DNA from: Paracentrotus lividus
Lineage: Eukaryota > Echinodermata > Echinoidea > Camarodonta > Echinidae
Direction of reading: 5' to 3'
Assembly (NCBI GenBank): GCA_940671915.1
Contig: CALNVZ010003430.1
Span: 14,367,110-14,431,109, forward strand
DNA length: 64,000 bases
Shown: positions 25,101-38,120 of the stretch, in pieces
Layout of the letters: each line of letters begins with the position of its first letter
Position numbering within the stretch: position 1 is the first letter of the stretch
Translations under genes and position numbers: made by a program
Notes under the pieces: generated by a model
Seen by the model: only the letters and a program-made list of their open reading frames with translations
Told to the model about the DNA's origin: nothing
Databases searched by the model: none

Positions 25101-28100
25101 AGGCAGTGTGACCGCAGTATAAGAGCTGTCATACGTATTATTTTCTACATGATGAGTAAACGTCATCCATGACCATGGGGACCGATACAAATATATTTAG
25201 TATAAGGATCCGGGAATCTCGATGAAGCGTACCAGGGGTACAGAAACCACACCAAGGTCCATTTCAGAGAAACTCTGCAGGTTAATAAACGAACGATGGT
25301 AATAAATGAATGGAACAAGCCGCATGAGATCCGCACACCCTCGGAGACCCTTTTTATTTTTAACATGTTCAAGGGCATGTGCAACAATAATTATTCGTGA
25401 AATTGTGGTCTCAGCTGACTCGTTAATACTTCATTTTTATGATCTTCCTTAATATTTATGCAATTTTAATTGCCTCCGCTGTGATGTTTTGGGAATGATT
25501 TATATCCTGGTTTGCATTGACTTCAAAATAAAACAAGAAATGCATTATTTAAAATAGGCCTATATCACAATAGTGCACGTTTTATTTTTGTGACTATAAT
25601 TTGTACGTATTATATAAAAACACCCTGCCAATGGCATGAAACAATCATTATGTTTAAATTTATAAATACTAAATAATAATGAAATAAGTAAACCTAATAG
25701 TGTATCTGATCCCATTCTGTCCCTATAGATAAACACAGTGCAAATCATCTTGCGACTACCGGTCTTAATCTTTTGGATTTTTACCAGATATTTCAACACA
25801 ACTCATTTTAAAGTCATTATGTGTTTTTTTCCCCCATTACGCAGCCCGGTCACAGGTGTATGTTGTATATAAAAGATATTAAGTTCATTATAAACATAAT
25901 ATTTTCATTTGAAATAATAATCAAATTATGGTAAGGCCAAACCATGCTTGACTTGAGGATTGTTTTCTTTGAAGCATTATATTTTATTGAACCGTTAAGA
26001 ATGTGCGTTGGCGTTGAAGGTCTGCGTCACGTCAAACTCATCCCATGATGAAGAGGTGTTGAAGAATGGGATTAATTGTGATAACCTCGGCACACCAATG
26101 ATCAGTGTTATGAGATGAGGGTTGGGTATGTGGGTGTGTATATTAATTCGTGCTTTTATCATGTTTGGGTGGGTATTTACCTGCAGCGTTTTCATGCATT
26201 TGATTCCATTGTAGGTGGTTACAAATCAAAAATTCTATTTTTTTTTTAAATTAATATAATCAATAAGATTGATATCTTTTTTTTAGATTTAAATATCAAT
26301 CTTATAGATTCAAGTTCAATTTTGGATTCCTCTTTAGATTAGATTAATTTCATAATCTAAGAATTTTGTTTGGTTATGGGTTCATTCCCTAAGCACTACC
26401 CTTTTGTCTCTGGGGTTTTACCAGACAACCTTTGTAAATATTAACCTAAACATTAGACCTTTAGGGACGTTCCATTACTATTTTGTATAAAATTGTATTT
26501 TTAAATGACTTCATGAAACAGCATGATTCATAATTTAGACTTATCACATAGTACTTAAAAGGTAAACCGGTAATTTAAAATCTTGCTTTCCATTATTCAA
26601 TTCAGCACACAATACACTGAAAGCACATTACCAGAAAATGAGGGTATTGTCTGTGAAATGTGCCCAGGAAAATGTCTTTAAGAAAATGGCAGACAACGGT
26701 ATCGATTTTCCTTCTGCCCACGATGTTCTAGATCCCAGCTGAATTGTCAGGAGCGTTCACACCAGTCGAAAAAAAATGCAGACATGGATAGAAATTTTTC
26801 AGTTGCTAATCTAAATATCATTCTAAAGCTGATGAATTCGAGATTTTAAATCATTTTAATCTGTGATTTACGCGACCTCTGCTTCAAATCGTCGTGCTGG
26901 GTCACATATAATAGTCTTTGTTATTTTATTTATTTTAATGTTTCAATGTGTGTGTGCTTTTTTTTGGGGGGGGTGTTTTGTTTTGTTTTTGTTGTTTTAC
27001 TAACAGTGGAGCAGAGGCAACAGAATGTAATATCACCGTGAATTAAATTTAACCTTTTAATTAAGTAAATTTTAACATTTTTTTTAAATCTAGACTTCCA
27101 CATTGCACTTACGTACTTCTTGCTTCAAATCGATGTCCACGGTTGTCAGCATAGATATAGACCATGCAAGTCTTGTAATTTGGCAGTGGTGTGAACAGCG
27201 ATCACATTCAAAGATGGATGACTCTCGTGTTAACGTGGCATCGAATAATAAACACGGCATAATTTCTCCTTCGCTATCCGGAGTTGAGCATGAGTGGTGA
27301 ATAGGGATTCCTGTGAAATAGATCAATGTACCATTTATTGAGTTTAAGTAACAAGACGGACGAACATCGTTAGTCCATTAGTTAGTCAATACAGTATCTT
27401 GATACGGATCTTACGCTGGAATGAACAGCATTNNNNNNNNNNNNNNNNNNNNNNNNNNNNNNNNNNNNNNNNNNNNNNNNNNNNNNNNNNNNNNNNNNNN
27501 NNNNNNNNNNNNNNNNNNNNNNNNNNNNNNNNNNNNNNNNNNNNNNNNNNNNNNNNNNNNNNNNNNNNNNNNNNNNNNNNNNNNNNNNNNNNNNNNNNNN
27601 NNNNNNNNNNNNNNNNNNNNNNNNNNNNNNNNNNNNNNNNNNNNNNNNNNNNNNNNNNNNNNNNNNNNNNNNNNNNNNNNNNNNNNNNNNNNNNNNNNNN
27701 NNNNNNNNNNNNNNNNNNNNNNNNNNNNNNNNNNNNNNNNNNNNNNNNNNNNNNNNNNNNNNNNNNNNNNNNNNNNNNNNNNNNNNNNNNNNNNNNNNNN
27801 NNNNNNNNNNNNNNNNNNNNNNNNNNNNNNNNNNNNNNNNNNNNNNNNNNNNNNNNNNNNNNNNNNNNNNNNNNNNNNNNNNNNNNNNNNNNNNNNNNNN
27901 NNNNNNNNNNNNNNNNNNNNNNNNNNNNNNNNNNNNNNNNNNNNNNNNNNNNNNNNNNNNNNNNNNNNNNNNNNNNNNNNNNNNNNNNNNNNNNNNNNNN
28001 NNNNNNNNNNNNNNNNNNNNNNNNNNNNNNNNNNNNNNNNNNNNNNNNNNNNNNNNNNNNNNNNNNNNNNNNNNNNNNNNNNNNNNNNNNNNNNNNNNNN

Positions 28101-30953
28101 NNNNNNNNNNNNNNNNNNNNNNNNNNNNNNNNNNNNNNNNNNNNNNNNNNNNNNNNNNNNNNNNNNNNNNNNNNNNNNNNNNNNNNNNNNNNNNNNNNNN
28201 NNNNNNNNNNNNNNNNNNNNNNNNNNNNNNNNNNNNNNNNNNNNNNNNNNNNNNNNNNNNNNNNNNNNNNNNNNNNNNNNNNNNNNNNNNNNNNNNNNNN
28301 NNNNNNNNNNNNNNNNNNNNNNNNNNNNNNNNNNNNNNNNNNNNNNNNNNNNNNNNNNNNNNNNNNNNNNNNNNNNNNNNNNNNNNNNNNNNNNNNNNNN
28401 NNNNNNNNNNNNNNNNNNNNNNNNNNNNTTTACATGCTTTATGCACAGTTTTGTGGAACACCCCAAGGATTGCGTTACGTGCCTGGAATAAATGAAAAAC
28501 AGTCAGGGATGCACATTATGCATAATGAGCGATTGTTTTATTGTTCTGGCGGCCATATTGTTTATGTAATGTTTGTTTTTTGCATATACATTTTATCCAA
28601 TCCCGTGGATAATGTGCCTGTCATGTAGTAAATTAGGATATAAAAAAGGTTTATAAAGATTACGGGGGAAATTCTTGAAGGTTATGATAAATTCCTGGGG
28701 ACATGAACGATGGTACACGATCCAAACTTCAATAACAAACATAGCTTTATGTTCTGCGTTGAGTTGTGGTTCTTTGTTCTAAGCAGAGCATCTTTGTCCA
28801 AATTGATTGGAGATCGAATTTGTTTGGCAGTTTCCAATTTCACAATTGCTTAACTCGAATTTGAAACGATTAAATAATTATTCCATATGGAAATCAGGAG
28901 TAATATCAATTGTAAGGTAACAATAAAAAGTTCGTAGGAGTAAGTGGTTAATGACCTCTTCATGAAGCATCTCGACTTTGAATAAACATGATTTTTTTCC
29001 GTGGCTTATTAATCCTGAACATGTGATCTTGGAGATTTTGCTGGATATGCACTAGTCAGAATATCAGGCATAGTTTCGAATTTAAGCACATGGATTTAAC
29101 AAATCCTTCAAACCATTTTATGTATGTTTTGTGGGTAGTGATCTAACCGCGGTACAGGGTGACTCAAAAACAAGGGTGCATGGTTTTACTTTCAAAACTA
29201 AATTGTGGTCATGGTTGTTCGGGGATAATTTAAACTATCAATTATGAACTTGGTTGCCGATTTTCAACGATGTTACTGTGTCTAGTTGTCCATTAATTGT
29301 TGATTAAAAACAAAGGTCCTCAAAAAATTAATGTTTTTATATATTACTCAGGTTCATTCATTTTGCAATTGATTTGTAATTAATTACTGAGACATGAAAC
29401 CGAGGGTTCAGTGGAAGGCCTATATCAGGGTACGGATTCACAGCCCTGTCTTCAATTTCCCGATTTTTTTTTTTTTTTTTTTTTTCAATCTCACTAATGA
29501 CGAGGGGCTGTGATTTAGCATGCCATTATGCAATCGTTATTCTCTCATAAACCCATTATTGTAGCATATTCATATATTCCATTATTGTTTTCCCTTCCTT
29601 GAAATGAATTTATCGGAGTTATCAAGAGTTTAAGGTATTTGAAAGTGTATTGTTTGCTTGTTTTGTTTTTGAGCACCCTATAGTAAGAGTTCATTAACTT
29701 ACTTCGCGGTGTGTGTTATATTACACGCGGGAAATTGGTTAATACCTCATTAAGAAGCTTGTCATTGACTGACATAGGACACAAATGTTAGTAGGGTAAG
29801 AACAAATAATCCTTTATCAAATATCAAAACTACACATCACTTTCATAACTCGAGGTCATCAAAATCAACATGATTGAGGAATAGTTATGAAGAACTTCAT
29901 ATACACTGATATAGTCAGTTGCATAGATACAGTGTATACGCGTACACAATCATTATTCTTATAATTTCGTATCTACTTTGACTAATTTCATATTTTTCCG
30001 TCTAAATTAATTTTCAAATGAGCCAACAAGTGCAGATGTATAAAATCCATTGTGATAATGATATAATGGAATTTAAATTTGTCAAAATTTATGAGGAAAA
30101 GGGAAAAAATGAACATATAGGTTGGTGGAAATCGGTTAATATAGCATGAATAGCAAGTTATACGAAAACTATGCATATTTAACTAAAACAGTAGGCCTAT
30201 ATACAATGATATAAATCCTGGTAATGAAATGGACAGTATTGTATGTTACACGCTGGAATAAGCATTACTTATATTTACTAATGCTATCCAGATGGAAATG
30301 CGAATTGACAATTTTCATAAAGTCATTTAATCCTCCACCAATTCTCAGTAAATTTCCTAATATAGATGAAATGTTGGCAACTTATCTGCTTCTTTATTAT
30401 GAAGCATACATCAGAAGGAAATTAGCATCATCTCATTTTGCCGGCATGCAATTTATGTCCTCACTTTTAGTTTCTGAGTTTTAATTTTGATTTTTATGAT
30501 CATTCAAGTGTTTTTACAATTTTGCAATGTCTGGAAAACACGCGTAAGTTATGAGATGTTCGGCAAGCGGAGAAGCCTTTCACAAAAGACAAAATGGAAT
30601 AATTATGAACCCAAACTCATGAAAACATGCCTTGTGGCCAGAAATTCTATTACATTTTCTCCCTTTTTCAAAGTAATTCAATTTAACGTGTTTTTGTAGC
30701 AATCTAAAAAAAAAAAAATAAACACATATTGTACAAAAATAAACATTATGCTTGAGTAGGCATGCAGCAGTTCAAAATTCTCTGTATCATGCCTGAAATA
30801 TAAGAAAATATATATTTAAAAAAAATAGCTGTCCCATAAATTGCCTTTAGCTGTTTCCCTGTACATTTAAACATTCACTGTCTTTGGAGTGATTAATCGG
30901 CTCATGTTTATCCAGCTTTGTTTATTTTATGTTACTTTATTTTTCTTTTGCAG
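22104..30953 (+). other. CBX: CBX intron 3 (contains assembly gap)
   Basis: The intron runs from GTAGGT to TTTTCTTTTGCAG. It is AT-rich, with poly-T runs near 24664 and 29465 and an A/C-rich stretch near 24945-25000. The joined coding frame passes across it, so no essential coding exon needs to lie in the gap, although an alternative exon there cannot be excluded. Confidence 0.75.
27433..28428. other. Assembly gap (996 N)
   Basis: This is a run of undetermined bases inside intron 3. Nothing can be said about its content, and its true length may differ. Confidence 0.99.
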
Positions 30954-31014
30954 GTTACTTGAAGAATATAGGAAGGGGCGCCCTGGCAGAAAACCAACTC
31001 TTCTCAAAATAAAG
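30954..31014 (+). CDS. CBX: CBX/Polycomb chromobox protein, exon 4 (residues 57-77, AT-hook-like)
   Basis: This 61-nt exon encodes the end of the chromodomain helix and a basic patch, RLLEEYRKGRPGRKPTLLKIK. The GRPGRKP stretch followed by TLLK resembles the AT-hook-like segment of vertebrate CBX proteins, such as the KKRGPKPK-FLLK region of CBX8 as I recall it. There it contributes to DNA or nucleosome contact. The exon is preceded by TTTTCTTTTGCAG and ends in phase 0 at GTAATT (31015). Confidence 0.88.
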
Positions 31015-34000
31015 GTAATTTTAAAATTAGGTATATACTCCTGTCCTTAGGCTTAGAAACGATAAGTATTTGATTATACAAAAATGTTTGAACTAATTAA
31101 ATATATGTTTCAATCTCAAGTACCCCATTCTTAATCCAAATCAATGGACGCCCACATGGTATAACATCTCTTTTTCTGTCTTTTGAGTTTGACATCTATT
31201 AAGCAGCAGCAAAACATTTTTTTGGCCTACACCTTGGACTCTCCCTCTGAGTTTGCTAACATTTCTAGCTGTCAACAATTGTTTGTTTGTGCCGGAGGCG
31301 GCTATTATTTGCAATTCTTTCATAATATATACCCCCCCCCCAAAAAAAAAACAAACAAACAAACAAACAAACAAACAAACAAAAAAAACAAAAAAACAAA
31401 AAAAAAAATCCATACTAAGCGATCCCTTCACCCACTTGAATCGCTCCGATTCGCTCAATGACATTACGTCTTAGACAAGACAATGATTATGGGATTTACA
31501 GAAATCGACTCCAGGGGCCGCGCATTGTTTTTGAAGTGTGGGAGCTGATTAGAAAGTGATGGGCTCATCATATACGAAAAGTATCTGATATTTGTACATA
31601 AATTATTTCCTTTTTAAAAAAGTGGGCACTGTAGCCCGATCTGCCTTCCCGGCTTGGCAGCCCATATCATTTGGAATTTTTTTTTCCTTTTCATTCTTAA
31701 AATACATTTATTTAATTTTTGGGGTGGGGCATAAGCATACATGTACATGTATATACTTTCCTTGTCATGCTGTGCTCCATCTGGTAGTATTTTGTCCACA
31801 AGAAAAAATATATACATGTATAAACATTAATCAGTAACAAACTTTGAGACTTTTTTTAATTTTTTTTTTGGGGGGGGGGAGGGGGTAAGCTTGTGCCCAT
31901 GTGGGATTTCAACAGCACATCGGGGCTACGCCACTGGACTGTGATCCTCGTGCTTCCAGTGTCGCGAGAGGAAATTAAATTCATCATTGAAGGATATCAA
32001 GGCCTTTCCTTGCTCTAATTAAAATCAACGGATGGATATCAAAGTGCCCTGTGTGATTATAGGAGATCACTCGTTGTCGCATCCGTAAGAGGAGGGGGTT
32101 TTTTTTGGTGGGGGGGGGGTGGGGGGGGGTTACTATCCCCTGCAAAGGGAATATAAATCCTAAATTACCATGAATTTGATTTTCGTGATGCGATGCATTT
32201 TCAAAGATATGTTAATTCTTATAGATAGCTGCTTTGAAAGGCATTATTTGTTTTATTCTGTTTTGTGTTTGGTTTGTTTGTTCTGGGTTTTTGTTGTTAT
32301 TGTTTGTTTGTTTGTTTGTTTTTATTGTTTTGTTTGTTTTTTTTTTTTGCTTTGCTTTGCTTTTTCGTTTGTTTTTGTTTTGTTTCGTTTGTTTGTTTCT
32401 TGTTTTTGTTTTTTTTTGTGCTATTAGGGACTCACATCCTGATATGACCCTCATCGATATACAATACTGTTTTTTCTTACACCTCAGGATTATTATATCA
32501 CCATTTGTTTATCGTGACTCGAATTAACAACAGTGATGTTAGAAAATATGCTATATTAGAACATGACAAAATTGATTATCATGTACATTATTATCTCACA
32601 GTGGTGGCGTGATCTTTACCAAGACACACCACGTGATGCCCCAGCAGTTTCGCGCCAATTTTTCCCTTTCTGAATCTATGTAATCACGTGACTCAGCATG
32701 AATCACAGCTGCAACCATAAACGAGGGACAAATATGGTAGTCGGGTGTGGGCTATAGTGATTTTATTATGATAATGGGCATTTGTATCAAATTTGTAGAA
32801 ATATGAAGAAGAAGAAATGAGTCACTGATTTTCGGAGTGCCCTCAGGGGGAGTGAGCGAGACACAATAGAACATAATATGGCCTAGGATTTCCTTAAATC
32901 AACAATGGAAGGTAGAGATCGCAAAGGGATGTTTTTGTAGGATGAGGTAGAGCCTGTGATAACTACAGGTACATGCAGAAAGAGAAATGGCGCCACTTGA
33001 AAAATTAGACCATGGGGAAAACTCTTTCCGCCAAGATTCACGTGTCCCTGAGCTGATAAAATTTCAAAATGAAGTTCCACTGGGGCGAACATGGTATACA
33101 TCAAATCCACAGCAACATGATATTTCACTGGCAAATTGGATTGTTTTAGTATGATTTTGCATTACTATCATTCTAGATTTTACACCTATATTCAGGCCAT
33201 CCGATCTTATTATTACAGATGATTGTGTCGAAGTGTCACGCAATTGAGGAGGTTGAGAGGTAAAGACTGGAAGCTTTTGACGAAAGAATAATAATATGGG
33301 TGCCTTTTTCATGCGTGACGCTCAAACTTCTCGCTAATCGTTCGTTGCAGTGCGGGTCTGGTCCATGGGTTGGTTGAGACGAAGCATTTAAAGTTCTCGA
33401 TAATGGTCCCAGCACTTACTGCGGCACGAGCGTCGCGCGTGAAGAAGCCATCTTGATTTGTATAATTATTTGTCTAAATTCTTTACTTCTCAATCTCCTT
33501 CTGGCGGCACATCGACACACATGAAAACTCCCTATTAACTTGACCATGTTGACTAAAGTATATATCAAGGCACAACATCTTGTCATTCGGCGACTGTAGA
33601 AATTCGGTTCCGCATCCATTATTCATGAGGCCATTAAATATGATAAAGAAAGAGGGAGATGGTATGGTGAAAGGGGGGAGGGAGAGAGAGAGAGGGGAGA
33701 GAGAAAAGAGGGAGAGAGAAGGTCTCGAGTTTGAGCTCATCCCCGCCGTCTCGCTATCTCTTGCAAATAGGTAAATGTAATTTATTCAATATTCAGAAAC
33801 CGATATAGAGACGAACATGTCTGGTCATATTGGTGCTAGATAACATCTGTTTATTCTGCTCTCTCTCGTCTGATGAAACATTCGCGATATTTTGCTAGCC
33901 TTAATTGCCATAGGTTGCTGAGGACATTGAAGGATATATGAGTCGAAGATGTTATAATTTTGTTGGTTTAATGGGAATGGCGCAATGATCTGATGTAAAA

Positions 34001-35488
34001 TACACGTTCATCTTCTCATTATTCTGATTCTCATATGAGTAGATCTCGCGCGTGATGAACCCTATATTTTTAGAGATAAGTGGCATTAATGATATGCAAA
34101 ATATGCCGGGTATAGGTGTCAAAACGAAAGCTGTTAACGACCTTCGTACTCTACATGCTCTAGAAAACAGACAATTTCAATTTCATTTTCTTTTTCTTTT
34201 TTCTTCACAATGTTCAGTAATTAGTCAGTAGGGAAAATAAGTTTTAATGGGGTCATATTTAGTGCAGAATATTTAGTCATGCTCTGATAAAAGCTTTTTT
34301 ATTTTCCCTTTAAGTAGATATTTAAGCGAAGAGTTTTGGTTCAGTTAAAAATAAAAGTAATAGCTGGCATTTTTACAGACGGCTGTGCCTAAAAGACATC
34401 AATAATGCAGCTTTTTAAGATTTGTTTGAAAAGTAATCACATGAAAACGCGTGTTCAGTCAGTATTTACCATGGACCTATATGGTATTGGCATAGCTTTA
34501 ACACTCATGATGACTGTTTGCATATTACGAGTAATCCATTTTTACGTAAACCTTTCATTTTCGTAAATAGCATGTAAGAGAAACTGAAATGTTTGGCCTG
34601 CGGGTGAACATCACAACTTAGGCAAATGTATATGAGAATTCTAAAGGTTTATATTCTAATAACAATGATGTGTACGATTAGAATCTTGTATCGATTTATT
34701 CTTATAAACATCAGTGTCATTCCCTTTAATTGACAATGATTGAAAACGAAATTGAAATATGAAATTCTCGAGAGCGATGATTACGAAATGTCAAGGCGCA
34801 GATTCGTGAGCGAGCAATCGCTTTTCTTTTTGCTGATTGATTAAGCTTAGAGCCAGAAGGCGATAAGAATTTGAATCAACGACCTTACCGTCGCTATAAT
34901 TATCATGAGATGATTATAGCCCTAAAATGAACACTAAAAAATAACGGGATATAAAACATGATGAAGCGTCAGCTGTAAATCTGAAGGTGGCATCTTGCCT
35001 GCCATAAGTATGATAAGACGGTTTTGCGACTAGTTTTCGACTTCGAGACACTGGAGTCGCGGGGACGTGTCGGAGGTGTCCCCAGGGTCTCCGCGACGTA
35101 CATGTCTTATAAGTCGCAGGAAAACAGAACACTTCCATATCTATGACATTTTTCCAGTCGCGGAGCCGTGTCCAACACGTCTCCAAGAAGACTGCCGAAA
35201 CTGATGCGAGTTAGATTCGTTACAGTAGTCTCGGAGGCGTCTCCTCACCTTACCGAATGCGTTTGTTTAGTGGAAGCTAAATATTACACAATCAGCCCTT
35301 CTGGCACTCAAACAGGTAAAATTGTTGACCTTCGTCTCAGATGGACAGTAGGCCTACATAGTTATATAAAAAGTGAGCTACGGGCTTGTATTTATTTGAA
35401 TATATCCTCTTGAAAGCGAAAACGGAGTAACTTTGTGTGAAAAAAATGAGCTCTTTAATATTCGAGCTGTAGAGTATAGTACACACAG

Positions 35489-35525
35489 GATTTGGTCAAT
35501 TTTACCCTTTATTTTTAAGAGTGCA
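35489..35525. repeat. Relic end of a TIR element related to 63721-63882
   Basis: The sequence GGTCAATTTTACCCTTTATT followed by TTTAAGAGTG closely resembles the right end of the element at 63851-63882 (GATCAATTTTACCCTTCATT, then TTTAAAAGTG). No matching left end was seen, so this is probably a truncated copy. Confidence 0.45.
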
Positions 35526-37639
35526 TCTGTTCTTATAATGATTATCATCGGCTGAAAGTAAAAAGGGCGATCCCTCTACGGTGATATATGCTTCAACAAC
35601 GACCTTATTGCACATAACAGATCGATATACCGAACTGTGGGTTGACTCATCTCATCCAGCCATATATCCCCCATTATCGTATTATCTGGATTATTGTCTG
35701 AACAAACATGCATGACAATAAAGATTGTTCGCTTCGTCATAGATCTTGTATTGATCCCAATGATTCATAGTACGTCATCGTATTAATTTGAAGGGAAGGA
35801 TTTGTAGTGTACATTAAATTAATATCATTTTCACTGTTGGAAGAGTGTGGGGGAAGTCATAATATTATTACCCCATAGTAATAGCAATACGTCGGCCTAA
35901 AAATTAGTAGGGTCATCTTGGTTAGGAACTTTTTCGTCATGTGTTTCTTCTAGTTTTGACGATCGCATTTTAAAACTTTACAACGTGCATGAAATAAGGA
36001 ACATAAAAAGCAAAAAGCAAAAAAATAAAAAAATAAAAAATGTATTAACCGTCTAAACTGGAGGTCGTGCACCTGCTGGAAACGTTTTATTTCCAGTATC
36101 GATATTCATATTCGGAAAAGCTTGAGAAAGCATAAGAATGCTCACCCTAATCTATTATCATTTTGATATTTTATACATGGCAGTAAACTCTATCTCCTTG
36201 GTGAAATCCTCTTCTCGATGAATTAACTTATCACGAAAAAAAAAAAAAAAAAAAAAACTCAAATTTTTTCACTTCCGTAGATATCACACAATCAACCAAT
36301 CGACACCTTATTACTACCATGCACAATCACCTACTCGAATTCAATCAAATTTGTAACCAAATATGGCAACTAAAGAATACAAAGCAAACAAGCTAACATG
36401 TTGACGAATTTGTAATGACGTTGATAAGTTGTAATTATCGGTATTCAATGTCACCTGGTAGTGTAGTCCCACATGTACAAACACGCGTTACTCAAACTGA
36501 CGAGTGCCAGTGAAAATTCAGCACCTCGTTCTGTCCATATTGAACGAGGTGTTATTTTACACGATCACGTGACCCAATGACGTAAGGATACGATATATTG
36601 GAGTAGAGGATTGATCAGGTATCGGTACTTCTGCTTGCGGTAGTGCATATCTTATTGAATATGAAAACACTCGACAACATGCGCAGATGAATCAATAGGT
36701 TCGGTCACATAGGACTTATTTCTGGAAGTTTAACTCCGAGTGTGACCATACCTATTGGACACTATTAACCAAGGGTCAGTCTGGACATGCGCATACAACT
36801 GAAGATATGGGTTTGATACCAATAGGCCTACATAAATATTTGGTTTAAAAAATAAAAAAAATAAAAAAAAAAAGTGTATTTGCCCTGGCAGTAATTGACC
36901 CAGAATGCTTGATGACCAAATTGATCCGGAACGGAGTCATTTTGACACTTTTTGATCTTGATAAAGGTATGTTACTGTTAGTGGATGTGACTGTAGCATG
37001 GAGAATGTAAGGTGTGTACTAATAAGCGACCCATCGAGTTGAGATGTCTGGAAAGGGTTATTTATAGACTGATGTGCGATCAGCAGGGTCTAGTAATGAC
37101 TTTCACCTCTCATGACTCTTACCGGAGAGAATTTCTCACAGTGTATGATGAGATGCGACAATCGGTGTGAGAGAGAGAGGATAGAGAAATAGTTTATACT
37201 AGCCATAGAGCATTTTGGTAGAGCATAACATACGGTTTGGGATTGACAGACGTGTATTAATCAGATATCATTATTTACGTCTGGGACATACATTTAACGT
37301 CGCTTGACTGGGATTCGAACCTGGATACATGCAGAGTCAGTTTTGTAAGTTGATCCAGAGAGCTGACTCATCCAAAGAGAGAAAGAGAGAGTCGAGAGGG
37401 AGATCAGGCATAAATTGAGAGGAGCGATATAAAGATAGAGAAAGAGTAACATTAATGCAAAGAGAGAGAGAGAGCTTTTTGGGGGGAGGGAGAAACAGAG
37501 ATAGGGATAGAAAATCTGTTTTCCCGACTTAGTAACCACATTGACTTTATCAATTTTTTCGTTTTGCTATTTTTCAAGCAATTATTGTGATCGATTACGA
37601 TCCCTAAAATGACCAAATTGTGATCGAGGTATGCTTTCC

Positions 37640-38120
37640 AAACCAAAAGCAAAAGTACACAACATCGCGTGAACATTATTGAATCAACGATTACACCCTC
37701 GCGAAACCACAATACAAGGGACTACAGGACTGAAAACAAAGTGAACCATTAGATTGGTCTTGTTATTTTTCAAGAATTTTTTTACTTGCAACCACAACGA
37801 AATTGTGGGAAAATCGTTATCAATACTTCTTTAGCTTTTGAAAGAGGGATTTCTTTCTTTCGTTTTTTGTTTTGTTTGTTTTTGTTTTTGTTGGTTTTTT
37901 TTCCTCAAACATAATAACTTAGATGCCATAAAGCATAAGGCCCAAATCGTGGGAAACGCCCTCCGATTAAAAAGAAAAAAATACACAACATGTGGTTAAA
38001 TGAATATTACATCTACCATTATTACACCCTCGTCAAACCACAATTCCAAGGACCTAGTGGTATCATCACGACCGAAAACAAAATAAAACGGAAGATTGAT
38101 CGTATTTTTCCAAGACTTTG
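37640..38120 (+). repeat. Diverged direct duplication in intron 4
   Basis: Two stretches of about 140 bp, starting near 37640 and 37975, share in order TACACAACAT, ATTACACCCTCG, AAACCACAAT, CAAGGAC, GAAAACAAA and a TTTTTCAAGA-like end. The spacing is about 335 bp. Confidence 0.5.

Noticed and set aside
27382..28628. Open frames of 350-410 codons on both strands
   Set aside because: They run through the 996-base N gap. Nearly all their residues are undetermined, so they carry no coding evidence.
32170..32527. Cys/Phe/Val-rich or Lys/Asn-rich open frames
   Set aside because: They are translations of a TTTG/TTTTG-rich simple repeat.
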